36,283 bases of DNA from an uncultured Flavobacteriaceae bacterium (GCA_937929935.1 CALFUL010000016.1:1-36283); one strand, 5' to 3'. Positions 1 through 8,749 are shown, counted from the first letter of the stretch. Notes: generated by a model not told the origin, from the letters alone. Program-made: numbers and translations.

Positions 1-3
1 GTA

Positions 4-142
4 TCAAGTTCAAGTATCAAGTTCAAGTTCAAGTATCAAGTTCAAGTTCAAGTTCAAGTTCAAGTTCAAGTTCAAGTATCAAGTTCAAGTTCAAGTATCA
101 AGTTCAAGTATCAAGTTCAAGTATCAAGTTCAAGTATCAAGT
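4..142. repeat. Composite tandem repeat of 6-bp and 7-bp units
   Basis: Twenty-two uninterrupted units are visible: fifteen hexamers (tcaagt) and seven heptamers (tcaagta). Two heptamers are never adjacent. Heptamers begin at 10, 29, 72, 91, 104, 117 and 130, so the right end is a 13-bp higher-order repeat and two 19-bp (6+6+7) blocks occur further left. Degenerate copies continue to about 172. The array probably extends left of the window, because bases 1-3 match the end of another heptamer. Similar CAAGTT arrays occur between genes in flavobacteria (recalled, not checked). It is not coding. Confidence 0.95.
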
Positions 143-250
143 TCAAGCTCAAACACAAATTCAAATTTAAAATACTATTTGCGGTAATTAGTGAAATTAG
201 AGTCAATAAGAGATTCCAATTCTCAAATTCCAATAATTTTTAGTTTCTTC

Positions 251-299
251 CAACAACCAACAACCAACAACCAACAACCAACAACCAACAACCAACAAC
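251..299. repeat. Seven perfect copies of a 7-bp repeat (caacaac)
   Basis: Positions 251-299 are exactly seven head-to-tail copies of the heptamer caacaac. A short aatttc duplication follows at 301-312. No gene is seen in 1-393: the stretch holds this array, the composite array at 4-142 and AT-rich spacer. A 7-bp period makes it prone to slippage, and it lies about 95 bp upstream of the MFS transporter start. Confidence 0.95.
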
Positions 300-393
300 G
301 AATTTCAATTTCAATAAACTAGTTCTTTATACTTTTTCTAACTTCGGTTAACTAAATAGTTTAGTTGCTTATTCATAGTTTGAAAATTCTTCA

Positions 394-1578
394 TTGAAAA
401 TACCCAAGTACATTCTTCCAGTAATAGTCTTAGCTCAATTTTGCTGTACCTCGCTTTGGTTTGCAAGTAACGGTGTCATGAATGATTTGGTTTTGAATTT
501 TAATTTAGATACCAACGCCCTAGGGCATTTAACTTCAGCTGTTCAATTTGGTTTTATTTTAGGCACCTTATTATTTGCCATATTAACTATTGCAGATCGT
601 TTTTCGCCTTCGAAAGTATTTTTCACCTGTGCTTTATTAGGCGCTATTTTTAATATTGGTTTGATTTGGGGGGAAAATAATCTAGTAAGTATACTTTCGA
701 TACGATTCATGACCGGATTCTTTTTAGCCGGTATATATCCGGTAGGAATGAAAATAGCAACCGACTATTTTAAAAAAGGTTTAGGTAAATCACTTGGTTT
801 TTTAGTTGGTGCGTTGGTATTAGGAACTGCTTTTCCGCATTTAGCTAAAGATTTAACTAACACTATACCATGGAAGTCAGTACTCTTTTTAACTTCATCG
901 CTAGCTGTTGTTGGAGGATTGATCATGTTACTGTTTGTTAGTGACGGCCCGTATCGAAAAGCAGGAAGTCGACTTGATTTATCTGCCTTTCTAGAGGTAT
1001 TTAAAAATCATAAATTTCGTGCTGCTGCTTTTGGTTATTTTGGTCATATGTGGGAGTTGTATGCCTTTTGGGTATTTGTTCCAGTTATATTAAAATTATA
1101 TGCTGCTGCCCACGTAAATACAACACTCAATATTTCACTATGGTCATTTTTGATTATTGGTGTGGGTGGTTTAGCCTGCGTATTTAGTGGTTTTCTGGCA
1201 TATGCTAAAGGCACAAAAAAAATAGCAACAGCATCATTGCTTTTATCGTGTATTTGTTGCCTAAGTTCCCCTTTGTTTTTAATGAATAATTCAGAAGCTG
1301 TATTTCTTGGTTTTCTTCTTTTTTGGGGTATGGTAGTTGTTGCTGATTCTCCTCTTTTTTCAACTTTGATAGCTCAAAACGTTAAGGCTGAGATAAAAGG
1401 TACAGCGCTAACCATTGTAACTTGTATCGGTTTTCTAATTACTATTTTTAGTATTGAACTAGTAACGCTTTTACAAAATTCAACGAATCAGACTTTTATT
1501 TTCGCCTTATTAGCAATCGGACCAATTTTAGGCTTGTTGGCATTGTATAATAAGAAAAATAGAAAGGGTACCCATTAA
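394..1578 (+). CDS. MFS transporter (substrate unknown)
   Basis: This is a 394-residue hydrophobic protein with about twelve predicted membrane segments, the usual size for the major facilitator superfamily. The first segment is followed by TSLWFASNG, a sequence I associate with MFS permeases of flavobacteria. A degenerate motif A-like loop (ADRFSPSK) follows the second helix, near residue 67. It probably moves a small solute across the inner membrane; the sequence does not reveal which. The start is TTG: an in-frame stop lies at 376-378 and the first ATG is 28 codons downstream, inside the first helices. It ends 8 bp before the converging peptidase E-like gene. Confidence 0.8.
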   Translation: MKIPKYILPVIVLAQFCCTSLWFASNGVMNDLVLNFNLDTNALGHLTSAVQFGFILGTLLFAILTIADRFSPSKVFFTCALLGAIFNIGLIWGENNLVSILSIRFMTGFFLAGIYPVGMKIATDYFKKGLGKSLGFLVGALVLGTAFPHLAKDLTNTIPWKSVLFLTSSLAVVGGLIMLLFVSDGPYRKAGSRLDLSAFLEVFKNHKFRAAAFGYFGHMWELYAFWVFVPVILKLYAAAHVNTTLNISLWSFLIIGVGGLACVFSGFLAYAKGTKKIATASLLLSCICCLSSPLFLMNNSEAVFLGFLLFWGMVVVADSPLFSTLIAQNVKAEIKGTALTIVTCIGFLITIFSIELVTLLQNSTNQTFIFALLAIGPILGLLALYNKKNRKGTH

Positions 1579-1586
1579 ATATGCCA

Positions 1587-2285
1587 TTACATCAAAAGTT
1601 CTGATGCTAAGAGTTCCTCATGAACTTGTCCGTCTTTAAGACTAACAAAATAAGAGTTGTTGTTTTCATCTAAAGAAACTGCTTTTTCAAATTTTCCGTC
1701 AACGAAATGAACTCCTGAGCGATCATCACTCGCGTATCCTTCTCCTAGCTTACCTGTCTTAATGTTTTCATGATATAAAGGAATTCTAGAAGCCTCTGAG
1801 TGATAATGCGGACAATGACTGTAATCTAAAAAGCCTAAACATTTGACAATACTCAGTTCTTTTGGTCTTGAATCTGTAGTGCCTTCATTGAACCAACATA
1901 AAGATCCTGCGCTTCCGCCTAGCATTACGGTGCCATTCTCATACGCTTTTTTCAAAATAACATCAATACCTTGAGCTTGCCATATAGCCATCATATTCAA
2001 AGTATTGCCGCCGCCAACAATAATTGCATCCATAGGTAAAAGTAATTCTTCCCATGATTTTTGGTGTTCAATTGAATTGATCCAGACACGCAATACATGA
2101 GGTTCAATTTCAAGACCTTCACAGGCTTCATACCATCTTTTAATGTAGTCTTCATTATCTGCAGTTGCTGTGGGTAAAAAACACATTTTGGGTTTGTCTT
2201 TACCAGTAAGTTTGCGGGCATAATTCAAAAATTGTGGTACAATTCTACCACTACCATAGGCGAAAATTTGTTTGGCTTTGCTCAT
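1587..2285 (-). CDS. Peptidase E-like protein (family S51, class I glutamine amidotransferase-like)
   Basis: The 232-residue cytoplasmic protein has the S51 layout: a glycine-rich turn (IIVGGGNT, residues 88-95), the nucleophile elbow GGSAGS with Ser125 as likely nucleophile, and a CPHY segment with His160 as probable catalytic histidine. Dipeptidase E of Salmonella cleaves Asp-X dipeptides, but many S51 relatives in Bacteroidota are untested, so the substrate is unknown. It starts with ATG and converges on the MFS gene. A 282-bp gap separates it from the divergent small secreted protein gene; that gap contains an 18-bp palindrome. Confidence 0.8.
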   Translation of the reverse strand: MSKAKQIFAYGSGRIVPQFLNYARKLTGKDKPKMCFLPTATADNEDYIKRWYEACEGLEIEPHVLRVWINSIEHQKSWEELLLPMDAIIVGGGNTLNMMAIWQAQGIDVILKKAYENGTVMLGGSAGSLCWFNEGTTDSRPKELSIVKCLGFLDYSHCPHYHSEASRIPLYHENIKTGKLGEGYASDDRSGVHFVDGKFEKAVSLDENNNSYFVSLKDGQVHEELLASELLM

Positions 2286-2384
2286 TTTATAAAGATAGTA
2301 AAGCTATTTATTTTTTGCATTTGTCTTTTCTATAAAGGGCATTAAAAAGTATTGGTTTTAAAGAAATTTAATTTTCAGCCACAT

Positions 2385-2402
2385 TTTTTCATCGATGAAA
2401 AA
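2385..2402. promoter_or_regulatory. 18-bp perfect palindrome in a divergent intergenic region
   Basis: The sequence tttttcatcgatgaaaaa equals its own reverse complement. It lies about 100 bp from the peptidase E-like start and 165 bp from the small secreted protein start. It could be an operator for a dimeric regulator, but no regulator gene is adjacent and no further copy was seen in the window. Confidence 0.3.
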
Positions 2403-2567
2403 CAAATGGTTTCGATAAGCGGTATTGGCTATTGAAATAAGTCGTCGATACTTTCAAACACTTTAACGTGATTCTCTTCAGACACCTAAAATACTGCGTG
2501 TTTCAGCGATTGAAAGCTGAAAAAGGGTCGATACTGTAGTTATTTAGTAGTCCCTAACAATCTTATT

Positions 2568-2855
2568 ATGAAAACATTATTAACCTTAGTATTTGTATTA
2601 GTTTTTGGACTTACAGCCTTCGCATCTACCGGAACAGAAAATTTAGATAATAACCTTAAAGTTGAAGCTTATGGTAAAGTTACACCTACTCAAATGGACA
2701 TTATTTTGGATAGTGGCATTATTATTGATTCCAATACTAATGAAACTGAGAGCGTTCTCGAGAAAAGTAGTGCTCGTTTGTACAAGTTCAAAAACTCAAG
2801 AATAAAAAAAGCTTTGGCTTTTAGAACAAAAACAAGAAAGCCAAAAATCGCTTAA
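2568..2855 (+). CDS. Small secreted protein of unknown function
   Basis: The 95-residue protein begins with a clear signal peptide: MKT, a hydrophobic stretch to about residue 18, and a likely cleavage after AFA at residue 19. The mature part is about 76 residues, acidic and polar at first, then basic (RTKTRKPKIA at the C-terminus). I do not recognise a domain. It starts with ATG and is followed 26 bp later by a 36-codon microprotein gene, probably in the same transcript, ending at the terminator near 3010-3053. Confidence 0.65.
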   Translation: MKTLLTLVFVLVFGLTAFASTGTENLDNNLKVEAYGKVTPTQMDIILDSGIIIDSNTNETESVLEKSSARLYKFKNSRIKKALAFRTKTRKPKIA

Positions 2856-2881
2856 TAACTAAATTTTAAAACCAAAATGCT

Positions 2882-2992
2882 ATGATTGTATTAACCATTT
2901 TAATATCAGCAGTACTTTTAGGAACCGTTGTGAACAACGCCCTAAAACCAAAAGCTACATTGAAACCTATCAAAGTTAAGGTTCGCAAATAA
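2882..2992 (+). CDS. 36-residue single-helix membrane microprotein
   Basis: An ATG-started frame of 36 codons ends in TAA. The first about 20 residues (MIVLTILISAVLLGTVVNNA) form one hydrophobic helix. The tail is short and strongly basic, with alternating Lys and hydrophobic residues and ending KVKVRK. This suggests an inner-membrane peptide with a cytoplasmic cationic tail. It lies 26 bp after the small secreted protein gene and 18 bp before a strong terminator, which supports transcription of this stretch. Function is unknown; translation is inferred from composition and position only. Confidence 0.5.
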   Translation: MIVLTILISAVLLGTVVNNALKPKATLKPIKVKVRK

Positions 2993-3009
2993 GCAAATAT
3001 CTAGAAAAT

Positions 3010-3053
3010 AAAAAACCCTAGTCATCTTTTTAAAGCATGGCTAGGGTTTTTTT
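3010..3053. terminator. Bidirectional intrinsic terminator
   Basis: A 13-14 bp stem (aaaaccctagtcat pairing with atggctagggtttt, one G-U pair) encloses an 11-nt loop. It is flanked by A-rich sequence on the left and a T tract on the right. It can end the plus-strand microprotein transcript and the minus-strand amidohydrolase transcript, whose stop is at 3070. Confidence 0.85.
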
Positions 3054-3069
3054 AATGCGCTATTTTTGG

Positions 3070-4662
3070 TTACTCTTTAATTCCTGGTTGTAAAATTTTA
3101 AAGTCGGTTTTCGCCTTTTCATCAGCCACCATTTTTTTGACTTCTTCTAAGAGCCCTTTTGCGTCATAAATAATGCCGTCTTTAATGGTGTATTTTACAC
3201 CACCTTCTCTAATCACTTCATTCTCATCAGTTAGTTTGATGGCCCCCGTACCGTATAATACTTTTAAATTCTTTAACGGATTTGCATCTACCACCACAAA
3301 ATCAGCCATTTTACCTATTGCTACAGAGCCAATCTTGTCATCAACCCCCAATGCCTCAGCACCGTTTAAAGTCGCTGCTCTAATTACTTCTAAAGGATGA
3401 AAACCAGCCTCACGCAACAATTCTAATTCTCGAACATAGGCGAAACCGTATAATTGAAAAATAAAACCTGAATCAGATCCTGTGGTTACACGACCACCTC
3501 TGTTTTTATATTCGTTGATGAATTTCATCCAAAGGCTAAAGTTCTCGCGCCATGCAACTTCTTGTTCTGTACCCCAATCGTGCCAATAGCTACCATGAGA
3601 AATCTTACTGGGCTGATAGAACTTCCATAAAGAAGGTAAGGTATATTCTTCATGCCATTCAGCTCTTCTAGCTCTTTGTAAATCTCTACTGGCTTCATAA
3701 ATATTGAAAGTTGGATCAAGGGTAAAGTCAAGTTCTAATAATTCTGTCATGACGTTTTCCCAATGTTCTGAGTATGGTTCAGCAGCTTGGGCCCAAAGTT
3801 TTCCGGCATTTTCAAAGCGATGTTGCTCATTTTGATAATTATAATCTAACGGATAATTTTGTACCGTACGATCATCAAAAAGCGCTTCAGGTAAACCGTA
3901 CCAGTGCTCCATTGAAGTTAATCCTGCGCGAGCAGAATGCAAAACATTCCATCGGGCAACACTCAATTGTGCATGATGACAAGCTGAGCCTAGCCCCAGT
4001 TTTTTATTTTCATCTAAGGCTGCCGCCATGATTTCAGGTTCTGCGCCAAAAAATTTAATTCCATCAGCGCCTTTTTTCGCATTGGCACGTACCCAAACTC
4101 TTGCTTGTTCAGGAGTTGAAATAGGAATGTCATTTAGCGGATTAAAACTTTCACTAGTTTGACCAAAACCAGTATATGCAAAAATTCTTGGGGCAACTAT
4201 TTCGTTTTTAGCACTTTTTCTTTTTAAATCCATAGTAAAATCTACCCCACGTCCACTTGGTTCACGCACGCTAGTTACGCCATGACCCATCCAAAGTTTA
4301 AAAACATAATCAGGTTCTGCACCTTGCGCTTTTCCGCCAATATGCCCATGCATATCAACAAAACCTGGCATAAGATACATGCCGTTACAATCTAATTCTT
4401 TGCCGCCTGCTTTAAGTTTTGGGCGTCTTGCTTCGTTAATTGGCACACCATCATAACCTACAACTTGTATTTTTTTAATGATGTTATTCTCTACCACAAT
4501 ATCAATTGGGCCTTGTGGTGGAGCTCCGTTACCATTGACTAACATAACCCCTCTGATGATTAATTGAGAATGGGGGCCGTCGCCTTGGGTTGATTGCGCA
4601 AAGGCTTGAAATACGCCTAAAAAGAGGAATAACAGACTTGTTATGTAATATTTGGTTTTCAT
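3070..4662 (-). CDS. Secreted amidohydrolase (metal-dependent, imidazolonepropionase-like)
   Basis: This 530-residue protein has a signal peptide (about residues 1-22, cleavage after AFA). An amidohydrolase domain follows, with the metal motif HGH (His105 and His107) after MYLMPGFVDM, a KGADGIKFFG strand supplying the probable bridging lysine, a CHHAQ segment, EHW, and TTGSDSGF with the late catalytic aspartate. C-terminal GKMADFVVVDANPL is typical of the composite beta domain of this superfamily. Relatives include Xaa-Pro and Xaa-Arg dipeptidases and imidazolonepropionase; the real substrate cannot be read from sequence. It lies 32 bp downstream of the secreted M14 peptidase, so the two probably share a transcript and act on peptides outside the cytoplasm. 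Confidence 0.85.
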   Translation of the reverse strand: MKTKYYITSLLFLFLGVFQAFAQSTQGDGPHSQLIIRGVMLVNGNGAPPQGPIDIVVENNIIKKIQVVGYDGVPINEARRPKLKAGGKELDCNGMYLMPGFVDMHGHIGGKAQGAEPDYVFKLWMGHGVTSVREPSGRGVDFTMDLKRKSAKNEIVAPRIFAYTGFGQTSESFNPLNDIPISTPEQARVWVRANAKKGADGIKFFGAEPEIMAAALDENKKLGLGSACHHAQLSVARWNVLHSARAGLTSMEHWYGLPEALFDDRTVQNYPLDYNYQNEQHRFENAGKLWAQAAEPYSEHWENVMTELLELDFTLDPTFNIYEASRDLQRARRAEWHEEYTLPSLWKFYQPSKISHGSYWHDWGTEQEVAWRENFSLWMKFINEYKNRGGRVTTGSDSGFIFQLYGFAYVRELELLREAGFHPLEVIRAATLNGAEALGVDDKIGSVAIGKMADFVVVDANPLKNLKVLYGTGAIKLTDENEVIREGGVKYTIKDGIIYDAKGLLEEVKKMVADEKAKTDFKILQPGIKE

Positions 4663-4694
4663 ATAGTTGATTTAAGTATCGTTGTTTAAAATTT

Positions 4695-7229
4695 TTAATC
4701 TCTGGACGGGACATTTATTTTATCGCCAAGAAACAAAGCATTTAGAAAAAGGCGGTTGGTGCCATACCACGAGCCTCTAAAATTAGGATTATCAGCAAAC
4801 ATGACAACGCGACCACCCCCTAATTTGCTCACAATTAGTGAGGCAGAAGGTTTTAAATTTTCAGTCATATTCTTTGGTGTAATAAAACCGTCAATTAAAG
4901 GCTGTTTTGCGTATTTGGCAACAGTCGCATAGGCATTCTGACTTGGAGCTAACCAAACGGTATTGTTTTTATACACCGGTATTGAATTATCATGATAGCC
5001 AAAAGCCAGCGGGTGGGTGGTATCAAGGTCAACTTTTAAAATGATACCCCCAACACTTTCTTTGCCCAAATTTTCACTCGCATCAACATAAGGTTTTCTA
5101 TCTGCAATTTTGGTCGAATCTTTTTTAAGAGAATCTTTTTTAGCGTTTGTCAATTTTTCTTTGACTAACTTTTTATCAATGGCCCATTTTGAAGCAGTAC
5201 CAATGGTAATGAGCGTATTTCCTTTACTCACCCAATTCTTAATTTTGGCTTGTTGTTTCTTAGTTAATTGATATCTACCTGATACCATAACCAAGGTGTT
5301 GTATTTATCAATATTTGCACGATTAAAATTACGCATGGGTATTTTAGAGATGGGCATGTGCACTCTAGTATCGAGTAAATGCCAAACCTCACCTGCTTCA
5401 TAAGAACGTGTGCCATCGCCAATGAGCATGGCTGCTTTTACTTTTCTGGTAGGTTGAATATGTCGGCTACCTAAATCTACTCCTTTGATACTGTAACCCG
5501 TACTTACGCCATGCATAGCCACTTGATATTTTTGCTGTGCTTTTTGTAAGATGGAAAATATTTCTTCAGATGTTTTCTTTTGTAATGAAACCGGAAGCAC
5601 TAGTGTTCCGTAATTGAAATTCTTTGATTTATTTCCTATTTTCAGGCTAAAGGGTTTGAAACTTGAAGAAACAACCAATCCGTTTTCTTGAAGGTTATTC
5701 AACACAGCAGGAGCATTATAATCATCCCAATCAATAATATAGGCATAGTCTGATTTTTGTACATCAGCAACGGTTACAAAATCAGCAATACTTTCTATTT
5801 TGTCGCCCAATTTAACACTGTTGGTTGGTTTGTACTTCATATTGTAAAAATTACCCACTGACCATGCTGAAGCATCATAATAAACACTGTCACGATATTT
5901 GGTATACGTTTCAAACATGGTTTGTACCATTCTGTATTGAGGCTGATTGGTAGGTACTACAAACTTATTTCCTGATTGGTATACATCGATCTCATGCGCC
6001 AGTAATTTGTCAATAAAAGCTTTGGTTCTGTTTTTATCATGCGCATCACCAAAAGTATAGCCCTTTATTTTGCTTTTTGCTGATTTGCTTAGTGCGCTTT
6101 TGAAAAAATCTTGTTGGTATTTTCGTAAATAGGCTTTGTTTTTAACTGCTGCTTTGACGGTAGTAATACTTGAGGTGTATTGATTTCTTATGGTAAACGG
6201 AAACGTAATTTTACCAAAAGCGGTTTTCTGAACATGACCTCTTGAACTTGCTTGTTCAAAAAGCAAACCTAGACCACCTTGTAAATCAGGATACGAAGAA
6301 CCATAACCAGGGTAGGTGCCATCAAAGACTTCTTTTGTAAAATAGAAAGAGCCAATACTATCTAATGCTTTGGCGAATTCGTTACCAAACATAGTATTTA
6401 AGTCTTCGTAATTCTCTTTAGGCATGATTGGGTTCAAAGAACCATTTGCTTTCATCGGTTCAAAGAAATAGGTGGCATTCGTACCCATTTCATGAAAATC
6501 AGTTACTACATTAGGGTACCATTCGTGATACCATTTTAATTTGCCGCGACTTTCCGGATTTATCGCTAATAACCAATCTCTATTTAAATCAAACCAATAA
6601 TGATTGGTACGGCCACCTGGCCAGTATTCATTATGTTCAGCATCTTGAGGGTCTGCTACATTCGGAGTGCCTTGATAGGTATTTGCCCATTGGGTGTGTC
6701 GATCTCTACCATCTGGATTAATAGTAGGGTCTACCATAATTACCGCATTCTTCAAATACTTTAAAATTTCAGCATTGTTTGAGGCGGCAAAGGTGTAGGC
6801 TGATAATAAGGCAGCTTCTGAACTTGACGGTTCATTACCGTGAACGTTATACGCCAGATTTATCAAAACGGGTACCTCATCATAATTAGAAACATTTTGA
6901 TTAGGATCTGTAAATGCCAAATGTTGCTTTTTTATGGACTCTAAATTTGAGAGGTTTTCAGCGGCAGTTATGGTCAAAATAACTAGTTTTCTACCTTCAT
7001 GAGTTTTACCGTATTGGTAGATTGCAGCGCGCTCTGAAGTTTCAGCAAGTTTTGTCAAATACGCCACAATCAAATCATGACGTGTATGATGTTCGCCAAT
7101 ACCGTAGCCTAAAAATTCTTCAGGGCTAGGTATGTTGGTATCGAAAGGTTTATATTTTTCTAGAAAGTAATCTTGTGCTTGAATTGTTGAACTAAATATG
7201 AGGAGTACAAAGAGTAGTTTTCTTAACAT
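4695..7229 (-). CDS. Secreted M14-family zinc carboxypeptidase with C-terminal amidotransferase-like domain
   Basis: The chosen ATG gives 844 residues starting MLRKLLFVLL, a clean signal peptide; a TTG eight codons upstream is open but would add a polar extension. The M14 zinc site is visible: HGNEPS (His130, Glu133) and DFHEMG (His246), with NPDGRDRH and FDLNRDW as substrate-pocket segments and LLFEQASSRG carrying the likely catalytic glutamate. The C-terminal part (from about residue 590, AAMLIGDGTRSYE, then NTLVMVSGRY) resembles the class I glutamine amidotransferase-like fold often fused to large Bacteroidota M14 proteins. It should trim peptides in the periplasm or outside the cell. The amidohydrolase follows 32 bp downstream. 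Confidence 0.87.
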   Translation of the reverse strand: MLRKLLFVLLIFSSTIQAQDYFLEKYKPFDTNIPSPEEFLGYGIGEHHTRHDLIVAYLTKLAETSERAAIYQYGKTHEGRKLVILTITAAENLSNLESIKKQHLAFTDPNQNVSNYDEVPVLINLAYNVHGNEPSSSEAALLSAYTFAASNNAEILKYLKNAVIMVDPTINPDGRDRHTQWANTYQGTPNVADPQDAEHNEYWPGGRTNHYWFDLNRDWLLAINPESRGKLKWYHEWYPNVVTDFHEMGTNATYFFEPMKANGSLNPIMPKENYEDLNTMFGNEFAKALDSIGSFYFTKEVFDGTYPGYGSSYPDLQGGLGLLFEQASSRGHVQKTAFGKITFPFTIRNQYTSSITTVKAAVKNKAYLRKYQQDFFKSALSKSAKSKIKGYTFGDAHDKNRTKAFIDKLLAHEIDVYQSGNKFVVPTNQPQYRMVQTMFETYTKYRDSVYYDASAWSVGNFYNMKYKPTNSVKLGDKIESIADFVTVADVQKSDYAYIIDWDDYNAPAVLNNLQENGLVVSSSFKPFSLKIGNKSKNFNYGTLVLPVSLQKKTSEEIFSILQKAQQKYQVAMHGVSTGYSIKGVDLGSRHIQPTRKVKAAMLIGDGTRSYEAGEVWHLLDTRVHMPISKIPMRNFNRANIDKYNTLVMVSGRYQLTKKQQAKIKNWVSKGNTLITIGTASKWAIDKKLVKEKLTNAKKDSLKKDSTKIADRKPYVDASENLGKESVGGIILKVDLDTTHPLAFGYHDNSIPVYKNNTVWLAPSQNAYATVAKYAKQPLIDGFITPKNMTENLKPSASLIVSKLGGGRVVMFADNPNFRGSWYGTNRLFLNALFLGDKINVPSRD

Positions 7230-7339
7230 TGAGTTGGTTTTGATATTGGCCAACTAAATATATGAAAAAAAGCAGTTAAACTAAGATAAAAGCAAGTGTT
7301 GAATTTGTTCTTGTTAGTCTTTTAAAAGACATTTCTAAA

Positions 7340-8581
7340 TTATGCCATGGTAGGAATCTGCTCTCGAATTTCGCGAAACTTAACAATGTAGTGTGTTCCT
7401 TTTTTGGTAATATCACGAATAATCGAACCACGTAATTGGCGCGCAAGATTGTGAATTAATTTTAAACCAAGAGACTTGGTAGTTTTATAATTCATTGATT
7501 CTGCATACCCTATACCCGTATCGCCTATGTTTAAAATAAACTGACCGTCATTGTCTTTTCTTAATCTGATAAAGATGACCCCTTGATTATCATCAACAAT
7601 ACCGTATTTAAGGGCATTGGTTATCGCTTCGTTAATTAATAAGCCTAACGGTATTGCGGTGTCAATATTCAATTTCACATCAGGTATGTCTATGTCAAGG
7701 GTAATATTGCTACTTGTTCCTTTAATAGAGCGCACCAAATATTCAGCCAATTCTTGTACATATGATTTGTATTCTATTTTTGAAATGTCTTCTCTCATAT
7801 ACAACATTTCATGTACCATCGCCATTGAAATCACTCTATTTTGACTGCTTTTAAAAAGTAGTTTAGTGTCGGCGTTTTCAACATTACGTGACTGCATGCT
7901 TAATAAACTTGAAACGGTTTGCAGATTATTTTTTACTCTATGATGAACCTCCTTTAATAAAGTTTCTTTTTCATTGATTTTAGCCTCTAACTGACTTTTA
8001 GTCTTATACAATGTATTGTGGGCGTTAAGAAGGTTTTTGCCAAAAACACCACCAATAAGATAGACCGAAAAGAGGACACTTAATAACGCAAAAATATCTC
8101 TTGATTTTTCGGGGATGACATTTGATACAAAAGTAAAATCAGTAATGCTTTGCGAATAAATAAGTACAATAATCAGCAAATTTAAATTGAGATATAAAGA
8201 CCCATAAGATTTAGTCGCCACATAACCAGCCACCACAACAAGGGCAAGAACAAAAATAAACGGACTATTTATGCCCCCACTATAAAGCGTTATAATACTA
8301 GCACCCGTTAGGGTTAGCATAGAAACAATATTATAAGTAAGGCGTATGTTCTTGTGGTAGTAATACAGGGCAATATTGATAAGATTTAAAATGCCAAATG
8401 CTAAAAACACCCAGGGTATAACTATCTTAATATCAAGAACAAAAAGACAAATACAACAAAAAATCAAAGAGCAAAAAGAGGTAATATAATTTACCTTTAA
8501 AATCAAACTTGCCTTTGGGGCCAGCCTTTCTTTCAACTTATGATTATCATCTAAGTCGGTTAAAGTAATTTTTTTTTCCAA
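7340..8581 (-). CDS. Membrane sensor histidine kinase (HisKA_2 type)
   Basis: The 413-residue protein has about six predicted membrane helices (roughly residues 32-185), a short coiled linker, then a HisKA_2 dimerisation helix EVHHRVKNNLQ with His214 as likely phospho-acceptor. A HATPase domain follows (NEAITNALKYG N box near residue 315, GDTGIGY, and SLGLKLI). It lacks PAS or receiver domains. The start is TTG: an in-frame TGA lies a few codons upstream and no ATG occurs before the membrane region. No response regulator is adjacent, so the partner is unknown. It lies 110 bp upstream of the M14 peptidase gene on the same strand; a 14-bp palindrome at 7317-7330 sits between them. Confidence 0.85.
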   Translation of the reverse strand: MEKKITLTDLDDNHKLKERLAPKASLILKVNYITSFCSLIFCCICLFVLDIKIVIPWVFLAFGILNLINIALYYYHKNIRLTYNIVSMLTLTGASIITLYSGGINSPFIFVLALVVVAGYVATKSYGSLYLNLNLLIIVLIYSQSITDFTFVSNVIPEKSRDIFALLSVLFSVYLIGGVFGKNLLNAHNTLYKTKSQLEAKINEKETLLKEVHHRVKNNLQTVSSLLSMQSRNVENADTKLLFKSSQNRVISMAMVHEMLYMREDISKIEYKSYVQELAEYLVRSIKGTSSNITLDIDIPDVKLNIDTAIPLGLLINEAITNALKYGIVDDNQGVIFIRLRKDNDGQFILNIGDTGIGYAESMNYKTTKSLGLKLIHNLARQLRGSIIRDITKKGTHYIVKFREIREQIPTMA

Positions 8582-8703
8582 GTTGGTCTTATTTTTTCAA
8601 AACAAGTAGGTCATTGTAAAGCTAAATATGTTTTTGCTAAAAACGGTATTAAAAACTACATTTTTGATTAATTAGTTTTTAATATTACTTTGAGTTTAGG
8701 CAT

Positions 8704-8732
8704 AAAAAAAGGAGGTTTTAAACCTCCTTTTA
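8704..8732 (-). terminator. Intrinsic terminator of secA
   Basis: A self-complementary stem (aaaggaggttt / aaacctccttt) is followed on the minus strand by a run of T, 18 bp after the secA stop codon. Confidence 0.85.
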
Positions 8733-8749
8733 ATAATTATATTGATTTA

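Noticed and set aside
4..299. CRISPR array
   Set aside because: The repeats are 6-7 bp units with no spacers, so these are microsatellite-type arrays.
7317..7330. 14-bp palindrome gtcttttaaaagac as a terminator of the histidine kinase
   Set aside because: The stem is AT-rich with no loop or T tract, too weak to call a terminator.
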